Below, piece by piece: positions 20,133 through 31,725 of a DNA stretch of 64,000 nucleotides (positions are counted from its first letter, which is position 1; every line of letters begins with the position of its first letter). The translations under genes and the position numbers were made by a program. The notes beneath the pieces are model-generated. The model was not told where the DNA came from. It saw only the letters and a list, made by a program, of their open reading frames with translations, and did not search any database. Origin of the DNA: Semisulcospira habei (lineage: Eukaryota > Mollusca > Gastropoda > Semisulcospiridae); NCBI GenBank assembly GCA_036245525.1, contig BTPG01000004.1, positions 46,077,982-46,141,981 on the forward strand, read 5' to 3'.

Positions 20133-21118
20133 TGTCCCTAGAGAAGGCTGCTTGGTCGTTCAGGGTGTGCCGAGTGACGTTGTCATCCCCAGGTCAACAT
20201 CAGGCGACCAATATCCTGAACCGCCTGCATGCAGGTTTGAGACTGCGGCTTCCAGTGACATCTTTCACCTGCCGTTTTGCCCCTTGCCCATCGCTACAGG
20301 ACTTGGAAAGTTCAGTGTCATAGTCCGTGGGCGTTTCCTAAAGCCTGCGCGGTGGAGCTTTTTGGTGGAGTGCAGTGTCCGCAGTACTGGCCCCACCCTT
20401 TAAACCCTTGGTTCGTTTGCCATGGCCTAGCAAGCTGGGACGGTGGCATCGAGGTCCTCGGGTCGTAGGTTTTATATCAGACTGTCCTTGTCTTAGTCTC
20501 TGGCTCAAAAGCCTTCCTCGGAGACACGGGGGCTTTGATGTCAGGGGTTTCCTCCCTTAGCCTTTCCGCAGCCAAGCGGCCAGGCCTGCAAGGCAGCAGG
20601 GGACTCGTGGGGGCCGGGGTTGTCTATGTCCCGTGCAGATGTGAACATCTGCCCACTGCCCATACGGTGACACCAGAGGAGAAAAATTCAACGTCGGAAC
20701 CCAGTTGCCACATTCCTTCTGCCAATGAAGATAAGTAGCGGCTAATCTCTCTGTTTGTTTGTTTGTCTATTTTGACAAAGGGTATTTACCCGAAATATTA
20801 ATAAATTGTGTTGTACCCGTCTTTTCTAAGCGTGTTTCTTTCTCCGTTGGGTACTTCTTTGTGCCAGAATAGCTTGGCGCCTATGAGCGCCCATGTCTTG
20901 CCGTGGCGTGTCGGAGTTGAATGAGTTCATCTTTCGTATTTATCGCTAGTGGTGCAACAGTGCCCAGTTTCTTAATCAGACATTTTTCTCAGTGTTTCCT
21001 GGCTCAGATGTTACCAGCGTGCATAAGCCGTAGGAATTTAAACGGAATGTCTGAGATTTGGTGGTCAGCCTGGTTGAAATGTCCAGCTGGTCTGTTGTAC
21101 TGGCATTTGGCGACAGGT

Positions 21119-21436
21119 GAAGAACAAACTTGTGTAGGTTTCTTTTGCCCTGTGGTTAGTCTTTATTTGCTGCTTCTAAAATAAGTAATACGTCATGGTC
21201 TAAAACCCGCTTGAGGAACAAACTTGTTTAAGTTTCTCTGCCCTGTGGCTAGTCTTTATTTGTTTAGGTTTCTTTGCCCTGTGGCTAGTCTTTATTTGCT
21301 GCCTCTCAATAAGTAATGTGGCATGGTCTAAAAACCACTTGAGAAACAAACCTGTATAGGTTTGTTTGCCCTGTGGTTAGTCTTTACTTGTTGCCTCTCG
21401 AATACGTCAATACGTCATGGTCTAAAAACTCCTTGA
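21119..21436. repeat. Three ~90-130-bp tandem units
   Basis: GCCCTGTGGTTAGTCTTTAT and GTCATGGTCTAAAA recur in units starting near 21121, 21213 and 21338; the middle unit contains an extra internal copy. Confidence 0.85.
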
Positions 21437-21507
21437 AACGTACTTTGATGTTTCTTTCTGTTTCTGTGTTATATAGCTGGCCGCATTTCAGACGGAACAG
21501 GACTTAC

Positions 21508-21721
21508 CACATTCTACCCGTCGGCCGAAATCCCCAGATTTTAAAGTTGTGCTCTGAGGGATTGTATTACAATTCTAGAGACAGATCGGGCATGATAGTT
21601 CAAGGGTGGTGCCAGCATAGCTTGCCGCCTGTGGCGGGCGCCAAGCTATTCTGGCATCTCCCTTGAACTTTCATGCTCGAGCCATGTTCTGCTGTGGTAT
21701 GTCCGGGGCTGAATGAGATAA
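21508..21721. mobile_element. Family-B hairpin MITE
   Basis: Core 21591-21675 AGTTCAAGGGTGGTGCCAGC around GGCGGGCGCC; ends TGTCCGGGGCTGAATGAGAT. TTAA ends mutated. Confidence 0.75.
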
Positions 21722-21933
21722 ATCGCGTTGCTAGTTTCGCTCTTGCAAATACCTCTCGATGTTGAATTTGTAACGAGGACCTTTCACCACAGTGGACGGG
21801 CACCGTGGTCTTGCAGTTCGCAACAGTGCACGGTGCGAGGCCTGATTAACCCATATCTAAAAGCTTCAGATTTGTACACTGCCATATGCAAGCTACATTG
21901 TAGTACTTACAGATAAGGATATAGACCAATGGC

Positions 21934-22010
21934 TTTAGTTATAGGGTGGTGCCAGAATAGCTTGGCGCTTAGAGGCGCCAAGCTATTCTGGCACTACCCT
22001 TGAACTGTTT
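21934..22010. mobile_element. Family-B hairpin core
   Basis: ATAGGGTGGTGCCAGAATAG / CTATTCTGGCACTACCCT around TTGGCGCTTAGAGGCGCCAA. Terminal sequences have diverged. Confidence 0.75.
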
Positions 22011-22121
22011 TAGTCAAACTTATTTCACACACTGGTCTATTCCGAATGATAAAGGTTAATAAATTGCGTTGTTATTCAGATTTGGTTTGCCATGTTCAGA
22101 CCATACGGGCCTGACGATCGA

Positions 22122-22287
22122 GCGTTTACTGAGTGCAAATACCGCCGCGCCACCACGTGTGCAACTTGCCACCGCACAAACTCATTGTATACTATAGCTT
22201 TCACTGAATGCGATTACAGCTGCGCCACCGCGTGCGCATCGTGCCACCGTACAGACATTACTACAGTAGTAATGAGTTTGTGCGGTG
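22122..22287. repeat. Diverged 63-bp tandem pair plus inverted repeat
   Basis: GCGTTTACTGAGTGC...TGCCACCGCACAAAC is repeated as GCTTTCACTGAATGC...TGCCACCGTACAGAC. CACCGCACAAACTCATT (22170) pairs with AATGAGTTTGTGCGGTG (22270). Confidence 0.7.
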
Positions 22288-22289
22288 AC

Positions 22290-23607
22290 CGGTTGCGCAG
22301 GAACATGTACAAAGTACATGAACATGTCCTTTCTAGACTGCTCCATCAGGTCAAACCCTATCAAGATCCTTTCCAGTTTGCATACAAGCAGAACAGATGT
22401 ACAGACGACGCCACACTCACACTTCTGCACCATGCATACACACATTTAGAAAAACCTGGCTCCTTTGTACGCATTCTTTTTATAGACTTTTCTATACAGC
22501 CCTATTTCATGGCTCAAAAACGTCTCTGTTACAATGTAACTCCAAGGCGTGTCCTATGGATTGTCAACTTTCTTTGTCAATAGGACCCAGTCAGTTCGCT
22601 TTCAAACAGCTCTCTTACCCCTGACAGGTCACGTTATATATTCAAATGAGGTAGGTGACGCAGTGCAAGGACCGGTGTTTTAAAAAAAAATCTTTTGCCT
22701 TCTTTGGCATTTTGTACAGAGGCAGCATGCTGGAATTTGTTTAAAATCTCTTGATAGATGAGTAGAGACATGTTTGGTGCTTTGATTCATACCAGCCTTG
22801 GTTTAACCAGCGGACTCTTTTTGTCCTAGTTTGAGTTGCCAAGCGGATGGTGATTTGAGGTGTGTACCAGTTTTGGCTGCGCTTGTGTGTAGGGTTGCTA
22901 CAGAATCATGTTGACAGCCAGGAAATGAGACGGGTGATGTCCTTATTTTTATGTTTGGATTTTGCGCATGGCAAATGTGCAGCAAGTGGGCGGTAGTGTT
23001 GTTTAGGGGATAGAAAAAAATAGAGGATGACTGGGACAGACTAAGGCTATGGCATTTTAACAGATGGGACTGCAGGGGAGGCCCACTGCCGTGTACTATG
23101 GCCTTAGGTCCACTTCCATAGGAGCCCCTCAAGGTATAGTTCTCTCTCCCCTGTGCTGTTCACACTCTACACTGATTGTAGTGGCACTGACTACCGATCT
23201 TATAAAATACTCGGATGACACTGCCTTCGAAGATCTCTCCAATAACGATGCAGCTTACTTTGCAGAAGTAGAACGTTTTAGTGTCTGATGTAAAGATAAT
23301 TTTCTAGATCTAAATGTAAGATCAAGGAACTTATGATAGACTTTCGAAGAAACCCTGCCCCTGTCCCTGTTCTGACGATTGATGGTGTGTCTGCTGAGCG
23401 TGTGACTGAGTATAAGTACCTTGGATCAGTTATAGATGATAAGTTGCTCTTTAATGCAGACACCACCCTCATGCACAAGAAATGTCAGTCACGCATCTAC
23501 TGCCTTCAGAAAATCAGGAAGCTGAATGTGAACCCCTCTGTCCTTCAAACCTTCTACTGCTCTTTCATTGAGTCTGTCATCACTTTCGGTTATGTGTGCT
23601 GGTATGG
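22290..23607 (+). pseudogene. CR1/Rex1-like RT fragment
   Basis: Shows PFQFAYKQNRCTDDATLTLL, GSFVRILFIDFS, then after an inserted repeat (22655-23048) STSIGAPQGIVLSPL, KYSDDTAF (the catalytic FADD region, altered), MIDFRRNPAPVPVLTIDG and VTEYKYLGSVID, ending at CWYG. Multiple stops and frameshifts. It continues at 32466 with YGGLSVKNKNALARMVNVCS and at ~33030 with a LLPSGRRLRTHKA-type C-terminus in another frame. Confidence 0.8.
22655..23048 (-). repeat. Repeat Q, copy 1 (inverted)
   Basis: Reverse complement of 32600-32985: GGTGCTTTGATTCATACCAG, GCAAATGTGCAGCAAGTGGG, GGACCGGTGTTTTAAA. Inserted within the outer LINE. Confidence 0.75.
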
Positions 23608-23609
23608 CA

Positions 23610-24182
23610 GCAAACAAACTTAAACTAAATGACGACAGAACGGAAGCCATTCTGATTGGCACTAGCCATAAACTTCCCCAGCTCCCTTCCTCTCTACATC
23701 TTCAACTCGACAGCACCCCCATCCCCCTCTCTGACTCGGCCAAGAACCTCGGCGCTATCCTCGATTCCTCTCTCTCCATTACCAGCTTTGTCTCTGCCAC
23801 TGCCCGGGCATGCTGTTTCCACCTCCGTCGCATCAGGCAGATCAGAAAATACCTCACCACCGAAGCTGCCACCAAACTTGCTGTCTGTCTCATCGTATCT
23901 CGCATCGACTATTGCAACTCACTCTTTTCCGGACTCCCTCACTCCACCATCTTCACTCTGCAGCGCGTCCAGAACAATGCTGCCCGCCTCGTCCTCAGAA
24001 AGAAGAAATCCGACCACATCACTCATCTGCTCAAACTCCATCACTGGCTCCCCATCCCCCAACGCATTCAATACAAGACTCTGTCTCTCTGCTACAAATC
24101 CCTTAACAACTACGCTCCTGCCTATCTCTCCAACTTACTTCACCCCTACACTCCTTCCCGCTCCCTCCGCTCTGCCACCGAC
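23610..24182 (+). pseudogene. CR1-like RT C-terminal fragment (LINE A)
   Basis: Encodes NKLKLNDDRTEAILIGT, SAKNLGAILDSSLSI, RIDYCNSLFSGLPHSTI, LQRVQNNAARLVLRKKK and LHHWLPIPQRIQYKTLSL, ending RSLRSATD. The reading frame resumes across the large insertion at 32086 with ATDPLRLHNPP, in frame. Confidence 0.85.
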
Positions 24183-24319
24183 GCCCACTCGGCACCGGCC
24201 TCCACGTGGCGTGGGTGGGTAGTCTCCTCAGTCCCTGACTGAGTGGGCTAGCAGAGGGGTGCCATCTTTGTCCAGGATTAGGACTTGATGTCAGCAGATA
24301 TGTTGTTCAGTCTTTTTCA

Positions 24320-25196
24320 TTGATTCCTCTCTTTCCATGACCAGCTTCGTCTCCGCCACGGCCCAGGCATGTTATTTCCACCTCCGCCGCATCAGTCAGA
24401 TCAGAAAATACCTCACTACCGAAGCTGCCACCAAACTCGCTGTCTCTCTCATCATATCTCGCATCGACTACTTCAACTCTCTCCTTTCCGGCCTTCCTCA
24501 CTCCACCACTCTCACTCTCCAGCGCGTCCAGAACAATGCTGCCCGCCTCGTCCTTAAAAAGAAAAAATCCGACCACATCACTCCCCTGCTCAAGCTCCTT
24601 CGACCGGCTCCCCATCCCCCAACGCATCCAATACAAGATTCTGTCTCTCTGCTACAAATCTCTGAACAACTACGCTCCTACCTATCTCTCCAACTTACTT
24701 CACCCTACACTCCTTCCCGCTCCCTCCGCTCCGCCTCCGACCATCTCCGCCTCCTCATCCCCCGCACCAAACTCAGCACTTTCGGCGCCCGCTCCTTCTC
24801 AGTATACGGTCCACCCACCTGGAACACTCTCCCACTCTCTCTCCGTCAGAAACACTCTCTCTCCTCCTTCCAGTCCGCCCTCAAAACTCACCTCTTTCAA
24901 CAGTTCTAGCACTACATCACCACACTCCCCATCCCAAGCTGACCGTCGTAATGTATTTCACCATTTGTGGTACGTGAGTCATTGTCTAAAGCGTGCGCAT
25001 GCGTGTGCGAGTTGTGAGTGCGCGCTTAGAGTTATAATTATTATAAGATAAGCGCATTATAAATACCGTGATTATTATTATCATTTACATGTAATATAAG
25101 ATAAGCGCATTATAAATACCATAATTATTATTATTATTTACATGTAATATAAGATAAGCGCATTATAAATACCATAATTATTATTATTTATTATTA
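24320..25196 (+). mobile_element. CR1-like LINE B, 5' truncated, in the 5' UTR of the I-group LINE
   Basis: Encodes MTSFVSATAQACYFHLRRI, RIDYFNSLLSGLPHST, ... FSVYGPPTWNTLPLSLRQKH and SALKTHLFQQF before a stop at 24909; related to LINE A. The 3' end carries three tandem 52-54-bp copies of AAGATAAGCGCATTATAAAT (25043, 25095, 25149). No duplication found. Confidence 0.8.
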
Positions 25197-25755
25197 GCTG
25201 TGCTAACCCAGGTCCTACCATGTTGGATTAGTCCTTCAAAATACTCGTGAGCTTTTGGTCTTTTGGATCCCAAGTGTTTGCCGTGCTTGGAGACCCGTGT
25301 CGGGAGAGAAGAGGATCCTGGTGGCTGAGGTTTCCTTTTGGTTGCTACTCACTGGTGCCAACACTCCACTTTGGCCTTGACTTCTACATAAACGGGAGGC
25401 TAGTCGTACCGGCCTAGTCAATCGGCTCTTGTCACGTTGAGCCCTATCCCACTGTTGACATGCGGGTTGATACACGAAGCACCATGCTATAGCCTCTGAT
25501 GCTGATTAGGTGCTTTACGCCAGTATTCCCTTGCATTCAACACTGTGATAGAAGGCGGTGGCTCAGACGGTTCAATCGGGCTTACCCCCTTGACTATATC
25601 TTTTGGGCATTCTCCATTGTGCGTCGGCTGGAGACCCGCCGACAGTTGCACTTTCCCTTGTTGGGCGGCGACCCCTGGGGGATGAATATCTCTACTATTA
25701 TAATATGGAAGAAACAAAAAATAACTGGCACAGAAGCGGCACATAGCCACCAACA

Positions 25756-26517
25756 TTGAACATGACATTGACTCGGACTGTGAGGAAGCGACCTCAGGCG
25801 TCGGCCGTATGGCCTCGTTTCCTCATTGTCCTTAGCAAGGTGAAGGAGAAACCTGTTTCCAAGCTGCATCCCTTTCTGGTGGGGGAGATCCTCAGGAGCC
25901 GTGTTGTCAGGCCTGATGCCCAGCGCCTCAGGTCTGGTGACTTGCTGGTAGAGTGCCGTACCCGGGCACACTCCAGCGGGCTACTGAGGCTCTCTTCCAT
26001 CCGAGACACTCAGTGGAAGTCAAACCCCACAAAACTATGAATTCGTCAAGAGGCGTGATCAAAGATCAAGCTTTGGCAGAACTGTCAGAAGATGAACTTG
26101 TACGGAACCTTAAGTCGCAGGGGGTAACTTACGTCAGGCGCTTCGCCTCCAAGCGAGGTGGTGGTGAGATGCGTCTCCCTACCATCATCCTGACGTTTGG
26201 CACCCCCACCCCTCCTACTACCATCTGGGGAGGTTACTACTCCCTCAAAGTGAAAAAGTACGTCCCTCTCCCCCTCTGGAGCTTAAAGTGCCAAAAGTAT
26301 GGCCATGGGCAGAAGACATACTGCCAGGCAGGGTCTTCATGTGCCCGTTGCACTAAGCCCGGACACTCTGCTGAGTCCTGCACAGTCCTGTGTTGCCAGG
26401 GGGCGCATTTGGCTTCGGACAAGAAGTTCCCTCGTTGGATATCTGAGTGCAAGATTCAGCAGCTGCGCGTGGAGAAGGGGCTATCTTTTGCGGACGCAAA
26501 AAAAGATGGTTGACGGC
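25756..26517 (+). pseudogene. I-group LINE ORF1 (Gag-like, CCHC zinc knuckles)
   Basis: Contains VWPRFLIVLSKVKEKPVSKL and RSGDLLVECRTRAHSSGLL, typical of I/Jockey-group ORF1. After a frameshift near 26015 come ASKRGGGEMRLPTIILTFG, then knuckles CQKYGHGQKTYC and CARCTKPGHSAESC and a partial third CCQGAHLASDKK. Nucleic-acid binding protein of the retrotransposon; broken here. Confidence 0.85.
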
Positions 26518-27126
26518 CCTGGTGAAGCTGCGGCTGCCCCAAACTCTAACACCTCTATGTATACTTTCAGTGCTGCGGTGGCAGGCATGCGCCCCGCCAA
26601 AATTTCTCATGTCAAACCCCAACTACTTGGTTGGGGGCGGAGCCTCGGCTCCTCTCGCCCCTGGAGAGTAACCCTCCTCCGGTGGTGACAAGGAGCCAGG
26701 GAACGCAGAAGGCGGACACTGCCGGTCCGGTAGTACCGCCTCCTGTTGCCCCTAGGCCTCAGTACCCCACCCAAGCCTGTCAGTTTGTCTGCTCCAAAGG
26801 TTTCTGGCTAAGGCCGCTAACTCTAGCGGCAGGACCGCTGCCCAGGACCAGAAGTCTAAAAAGCTATGGGACCGCTGTGCGCACGGGCCCAGAAGGGAAA
26901 CACTGATGTCCCCCTTCAAAGCAAATATGCTGCATTGGAGGAGCAGATGGAGGGAGTGGAAGTTGTCGTTGCTGGTGCTGCGGCAGCTCCACTCCCTTCA
27001 TCTCCGAAGAACCAGAGGAGGCCCGGGAGCCGCGCCCCCCCCCCCCCTCCCCCCTCTGTTTCTTCAACTCCTTCCAAGGCAAAGGAAAAAGAGGGGGAAC
27101 TCTCCCCCCCCCCCCCAGATAAGACA

Positions 27127-30100
27127 TAATCCTGTACTCTCTGCTTCAGTGGAATTGTCGTGGTTTTCAAGCTAACTTTGAGGAATTACGTCTTTTAGTC
27201 AAGTTCTATAACCCCTCAGTAATATCTCTTCAGGAGACTTACCTGAAGACTTCTGAACCTGTGTCCTTTAATGCTTTTACCGCTATACATCGCTATACAT
27301 AAAGGCTCTGATTCGGAGAGGCGCTCGGGTGGAGTGGCTCTTCTCATTAGAAGCCAGATATTATGTAGCCCCGTTAGCATCGACACCTGTCTTCAGGCTG
27401 TCGCAGCTCGGGTTACATTGAAGAAGACCATAACCATATGCAGTGTTTACCTGCCACCATCCGTGCGGGTCTGTAGTAATGATATTTTAACTTGGCAGAT
27501 CAGCTGCCCCCTCCCTTTATTCTCATGGGGGATTTTAACGGTCACGCTCACCTGTGGGGTAGTGACCACTATGATGGCAGAGGTCAGATGTTTGAAGATG
27601 TTTTTTCTCACCTTAACCTCTGTGTCTTTAACGATGGCTCACCTACATACTCTCAGTAACTCAGGTTCAGGATTTAGTTCTGTTCTAGACCTCACTGTGT
27701 GTGATCCTTCTCTCATGCTGGACTTTGACTGGAAGGTTCACGACGACCTGTGTGGTAGTGACCACTTCCCAGTAGTCCTGTCATCGGTCAGCTGTGAGGA
27801 GGATTCGCCAGTGGGGCGCCGGAATCTTAAGAAAACTAAATGGCCTCTGTTCGTCTCCCTCTGTCAGTCTCGTATTACAGAGGAGGTGGTCATGTCAGCT
27901 GAAGAACTTGTTTCTTGTTTTACTTATATTTTGTTGGACGTAGCAGGTGAAACCATCCCTAGAACTTCCACACCAGTTCTTTCGGAAGCCGAGAGTACCA
28001 TGGTTCAATGTAGAGTGCCGCAAGGCCCAAAACACGCGCAAATCTGTTCTCAAAGACATGCTTTTCGTAATCCGTCGCATGCGAATATTTTAACCTTTAA
28101 AAGACAGAAGGCGAAAGCCCGTTACATTTTTAAACGTGAACACCGTGCTTCCTGGAGACGTTTCGTCTCATCTTTATCTTCTAGGACTCCATCCCAGAAA
28201 GTCTGGGAGGCTGTTCGAAAAATTAGGGGCAGGGGTGGCTTGGCTTCTGTCGGCCATCTTAGAGATGGTGCCAGTTTGGTCACAGATAAAAAGGCTGTGG
28301 CCAATTTGCCCATAATTCTTCGACAGAGCATTATTCACCCTACTTCCAGAGAGAGAAGGAGAAGCGAGAGTCGTGTACTTGTGATTTTATATCGGATAAC
28401 TCGGAAGACTATAATGCCCCTTTTACATTTTCAGAATTGCAGCAAGCCATGCAGAAATGTAATGACTCTGTTGCTGGACTAGATACCATCCACTATCATC
28501 TCCTAACACATCTGCCTGAGGATTCACTCCTTGTACTTCTCAAGGCCTTTAACCATGTCTAGATAACCGGTTATTTTCCGCCATCTTGGCGCCAGGCTGT
28601 GGTTGTGCCAAGCTCCAAGCCAGGTAAGGATCCTTCCGACCAAGGCAAATACCGGCCAATCGCTTTGACATCGTGTTTATGCAAAACTATGGAACGCTTG
28701 GTCAACGCCCGCCTGGTGTGGCATCTTGAGTCACAGGGTCTCATCACAGACCTCCAGTGCGGTTTCCGGCGTTTCCGTAGTACAACTGACCATCTAGTCC
28801 GCTTTGAGTCGTTTATCCGAGATGCTTTTGTCAACAAGCAGCATGAATATGCAATTTTCTTCGATCTTGAGAAGGCATATGACAATACCTGGAAGTATGG
28901 TATAATGTCTGATTTGTCGGACATGGGTTTTAAAGGGCACCTGCCCGTTTTTATTCACAATTTTTTGTCTAACTGGTCGTTTTATGTCCGTGTGGGATCC
29001 ACCCTCTCCGACTCCTTTGAACAGGAGATGGGCGTCCCGCAGGGCAGCATTCTATCTCCTGTTTTATTTAGCATTAAAATTAATAACATTGTAAAGGCCG
29101 TCAATGATGATTCTGAATGCTCTTTGTTTGTGGACGACTTTGCTTTGTGTGCACGAGGTCGAGGACTTGTGTCCATTGAGAGGCACTTGCAGCTGTGCGT
29201 TGATCGCATCCAGGGGTGGGTATCTCTCAACGGATTCAAGTTCTCGCCCTCCAAGACAGCCTGTGTGCATTTTACTATAAAGACGATTTTTTTTCTCCAG
29301 AACCTAGCCTGAGCATTGCTGGAGTGTCAATGGCCAGGGAGGCAGAGTTTCTGGGGGTCATCTTTGACAAAAGACTGACCTTCTGCAACCATATTAATTA
29401 TCTTAGAACCTCTTGTCAGAAGGCCCTCGACGTTCTTCCTGTCGTTGGTCGTACTGACTGGGATGCAGACCGCATTGTCTTACTTGGACTGTACCGGGCC
29501 CTTGTTCGGTCCAAACTGGATTACGGCTCTGTGGTATATGGCTCGGCTTCCAAGTCTGTTCTACAGCGTCTGAACACAATTCACCATCAAGGTCTGCGAA
29601 TATGTCTGGGGGCCTTCAGGACATCTCCAGTTCCTAGTCTGTATGCCGAGGCAGGGGAGCCTTCTCTCAAGCTCCGCCGCATCCGCCTCATGCTCAGCTA
29701 CGTTCTGAAGCTGAAGGCCCATCCAGACAATCCTGCCTATGATTGTGTTTTTAACTCTTACCAGTTCGCTCTATTTGAGGCCAGTAAACAAAATGACTTT
29801 TACCCTCACACATGACCAAGACAAAGTGCTGCTGAAAGCTCTTCTAGTGGTCAAAAGTTGGATTATTATACATCATATTAAAGTGCATTGAGTCAGCTTT
29901 CAGTCAGGGTAAGTAAACAGTCTGTACTTAACGTAGTTTAGAAGTTGTTGTTTATTTAGCGGCGAAGAAAAAATGGTGTCCGGTTTCCAAAAACAGTTTT
30001 CACGAAAGTCACTAAGAAGAAACTTTTTTGTTTCTAGCCCCTTTGTTTAAAATGTGAATCCAGTGTGTGGACAAATCATTTCTACACATTATTGTGAAAT

Positions 30101-31725
30101 TTGAAGAAAATGTGTTTGAATTTCTAAGAGTTACGCAACATAATCTACACCAATCAAGGGCAGGAAAAAGTGGTCGTGTCAACACCTGGCATGACTGAGA
30201 CAACAAACGTGCTTCTCTGAAAATCTCTGAATTGCTAAAAATATCACTGAGGCAAAACACAGCATGTAATAAAACTTGTTTATGTACTTCATAAAGTTAT
30301 CAGAAGTACTGCACGCAAGTAATAACTCACGATTCTGAACCAGACAAATAGGTAAACAAAGACTCGCATGGATAGCACATGGTCAAACCAAAATAGAAAG
30401 TGTCACACTGACCTGCGATGGTTTTCATTCGTTTTTACCACATCGCTGGTGCTAGAATCGTTTTCAGCGGCCTGGTTGCTGGAAGATTCCCCTTAGTGAG
30501 ATACTCTTCACTTTCGGACTCAGATGAACTCATTTTGACGGAATATTCGCAGAGAGAAATCGCAAGCAGGGAAAATGACGCAGTAGGGAAAGCAAGATGG
30601 CGGACGTAGTGACTCGATCAATAACAAAGGTCACGAACAAACTCAAATTTTTTTTTTTCATTCTATCATAAGAAAGTGACTTTCTAATGTCAATAAGTTA
30701 TGACAATAATAATGAGAGTAAAAATTAATTGGTTTTAATTCAGTAAACACAATGGAATTTTCCGTGGGCGTGGCTTCGTATGTATACATACGATGGCCAA
30801 GGGAGCGAACTGGTAATTAACCCGTCGTTTGCAGAGATTTACGATGCCCATCCGGGAGCTGTCCGTCTACTTTCCTTCCATGTCCGACCTCATCTGCAGG
30901 CGGCCGGAGTGGACCTGGACAAAGTTTCGGAATCTCTGCAACACATCACTCCACTCTGGCTATTACCAGTTTCTGACATCTTGCTGGACTTGACCGCCCA
31001 CAAGAAGGACTGTACTCCACCAGCCATATACCGACATAGCCTCAATGAACTCCTTTCACGTTTTCCTTGCTTTTGTCGTATTTATATGGATGGGTCCAAC
31101 TCTGAGGATGGGAGAGTGGCTGCGGCTGCAGTGTCTTCTCGCCATCCTAGACGCCCATTTAAGCTCCGCCTCCCTGACCATTCCTCTGTATTTAGTGCAG
31201 AACTGCAGGCAATTATGCTGGCACTCAAGCATGCCTATCGGTCTCGGGAAAGGAACTTCCTGATTCTGTCTGACTCTCTTTCTGCCCTGCAGGCCCTTCA
31301 GGGTGCAAATTCGAGAGCTTTACGCGGACTTGATGAAGGAATATTATGACATTATTTTTGTTTGGGTCCCATGACATGTGGGCATCGAAGACAACAGGAT
31401 CGCAGATTCTGCTACCAACGATGCCCGCAATGACCCTGTCCCTGACACACAGAGTGTTCATAGTGATTTTAAACCTGTGATTAGTGCGTACATAGCCCGC
31501 GAGTGGCAGTCCGAGTGGGACAAAGAGGACGCGAACAAGCTGCATGAAGCTCTTCATACGGTGTCCGACAGTCTACCTGATCGCTGCGGCAGCCGCCGTG
31601 AGGAGATTGTCCTTACTCGGCTCTACATCGGGCACACGTATTTTACGCACTCTTACTTACTTAAACAGGATGAGCGTCCATGGTGTTATGCCTGTGACGA
31701 ACAGTTTTTTGTTCGACACTTTTAG
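27127..31725 (+). pseudogene. I-group LINE ORF2 (EN, RT, RNase H), disrupted
   Basis: Endonuclease: LQWNCRGFQANFEELRLL near 27140, GDFNGHAHLWG near 27525, LDLTVCDPSL and GSDHFPVVL by 27785. RT: GKYRPIALTSCLCKTMERLV (28640), IFFDLEKAYDNTW, GVPQGSILSPVLFSI and FVDDFAL (29130; Val replaces the usual Ala before DD). RNase H: IYMDGSNSEDGRVAAAAVSS (31080), FSAELQAIMLAL, ILSDSLSALQAL and HVGIEDNRIADSA (D, E, D and H visible). Damage: several frameshifts, a TGA in VP-stop-HVGI (31373) where Gly is usual, and a 1.06-kb TTAA insertion at 29755. Confidence 0.88.
29755..30816. mobile_element. TTAA-flanked DNA element in LINE ORF2
   Basis: TTAA at 29751-29754 and 30817-30820. Terminal inverted repeat TTACCAGTTCGCTC (left preceded by CTC) against GAGCGAACTGGTAA. 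Removing it rejoins the LINE codons for CVFNPSFAE. Length 1,062 bp. On the minus strand a 32-codon ORF (30533-30435) begins MSSSESESEEYL and could be the start of a degenerate transposase, but no catalytic motif is visible. piggyBac-like by target; superfamily unproven. Confidence 0.8.

Larger units (their letters stand above)
16343..20860 (-). mobile_element. Full-length RTE-like LINE, copy 1
   Basis: Flanked by an 11-bp duplication GTGCCAGAATA (16332-16342, 20861-20871). On the minus strand it runs from 5' end AAAGAAGTACCCAACGG (20860), through ~1.2 kb of 5' UTR that includes the nested foldback 19788-20132, then one long ORF (apurinic endonuclease, reverse transcriptase, C-terminal zinc finger), to 3' end TCACCTTTTTCGTCTGGATT (16343). 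Without the nested element it is about 4.2 kb. There is no ORF1 and no poly-A tail, consistent with the RTE group, but clade placement needs a phylogeny. Confidence 0.85.
16228..20928. mobile_element. Family-B MITE split by RTE-like LINE copy 1
   Basis: Left part 16228-16342 (TTGACTCATTC..., AGTTCAAGGCTTGTGCC) and right part 20861-20928 (GTGCCAGAATAGCTTGGCGC ... GAATGAGTTCA) form one family-B element. They are interrupted at GTGCCAGAATA, which is duplicated. Confidence 0.8.

Noticed and set aside
22092..22583. 163-codon ORF as a host gene
   Set aside because: Its second half is the RT fragment of the outer LINE and its first half is a diverged tandem repeat.
30012..30260. 82-codon minus-strand ORF in the TTAA element as transposase
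   Set aside because: No DDE/DDD motif or zinc-binding pattern is visible; probably chance.
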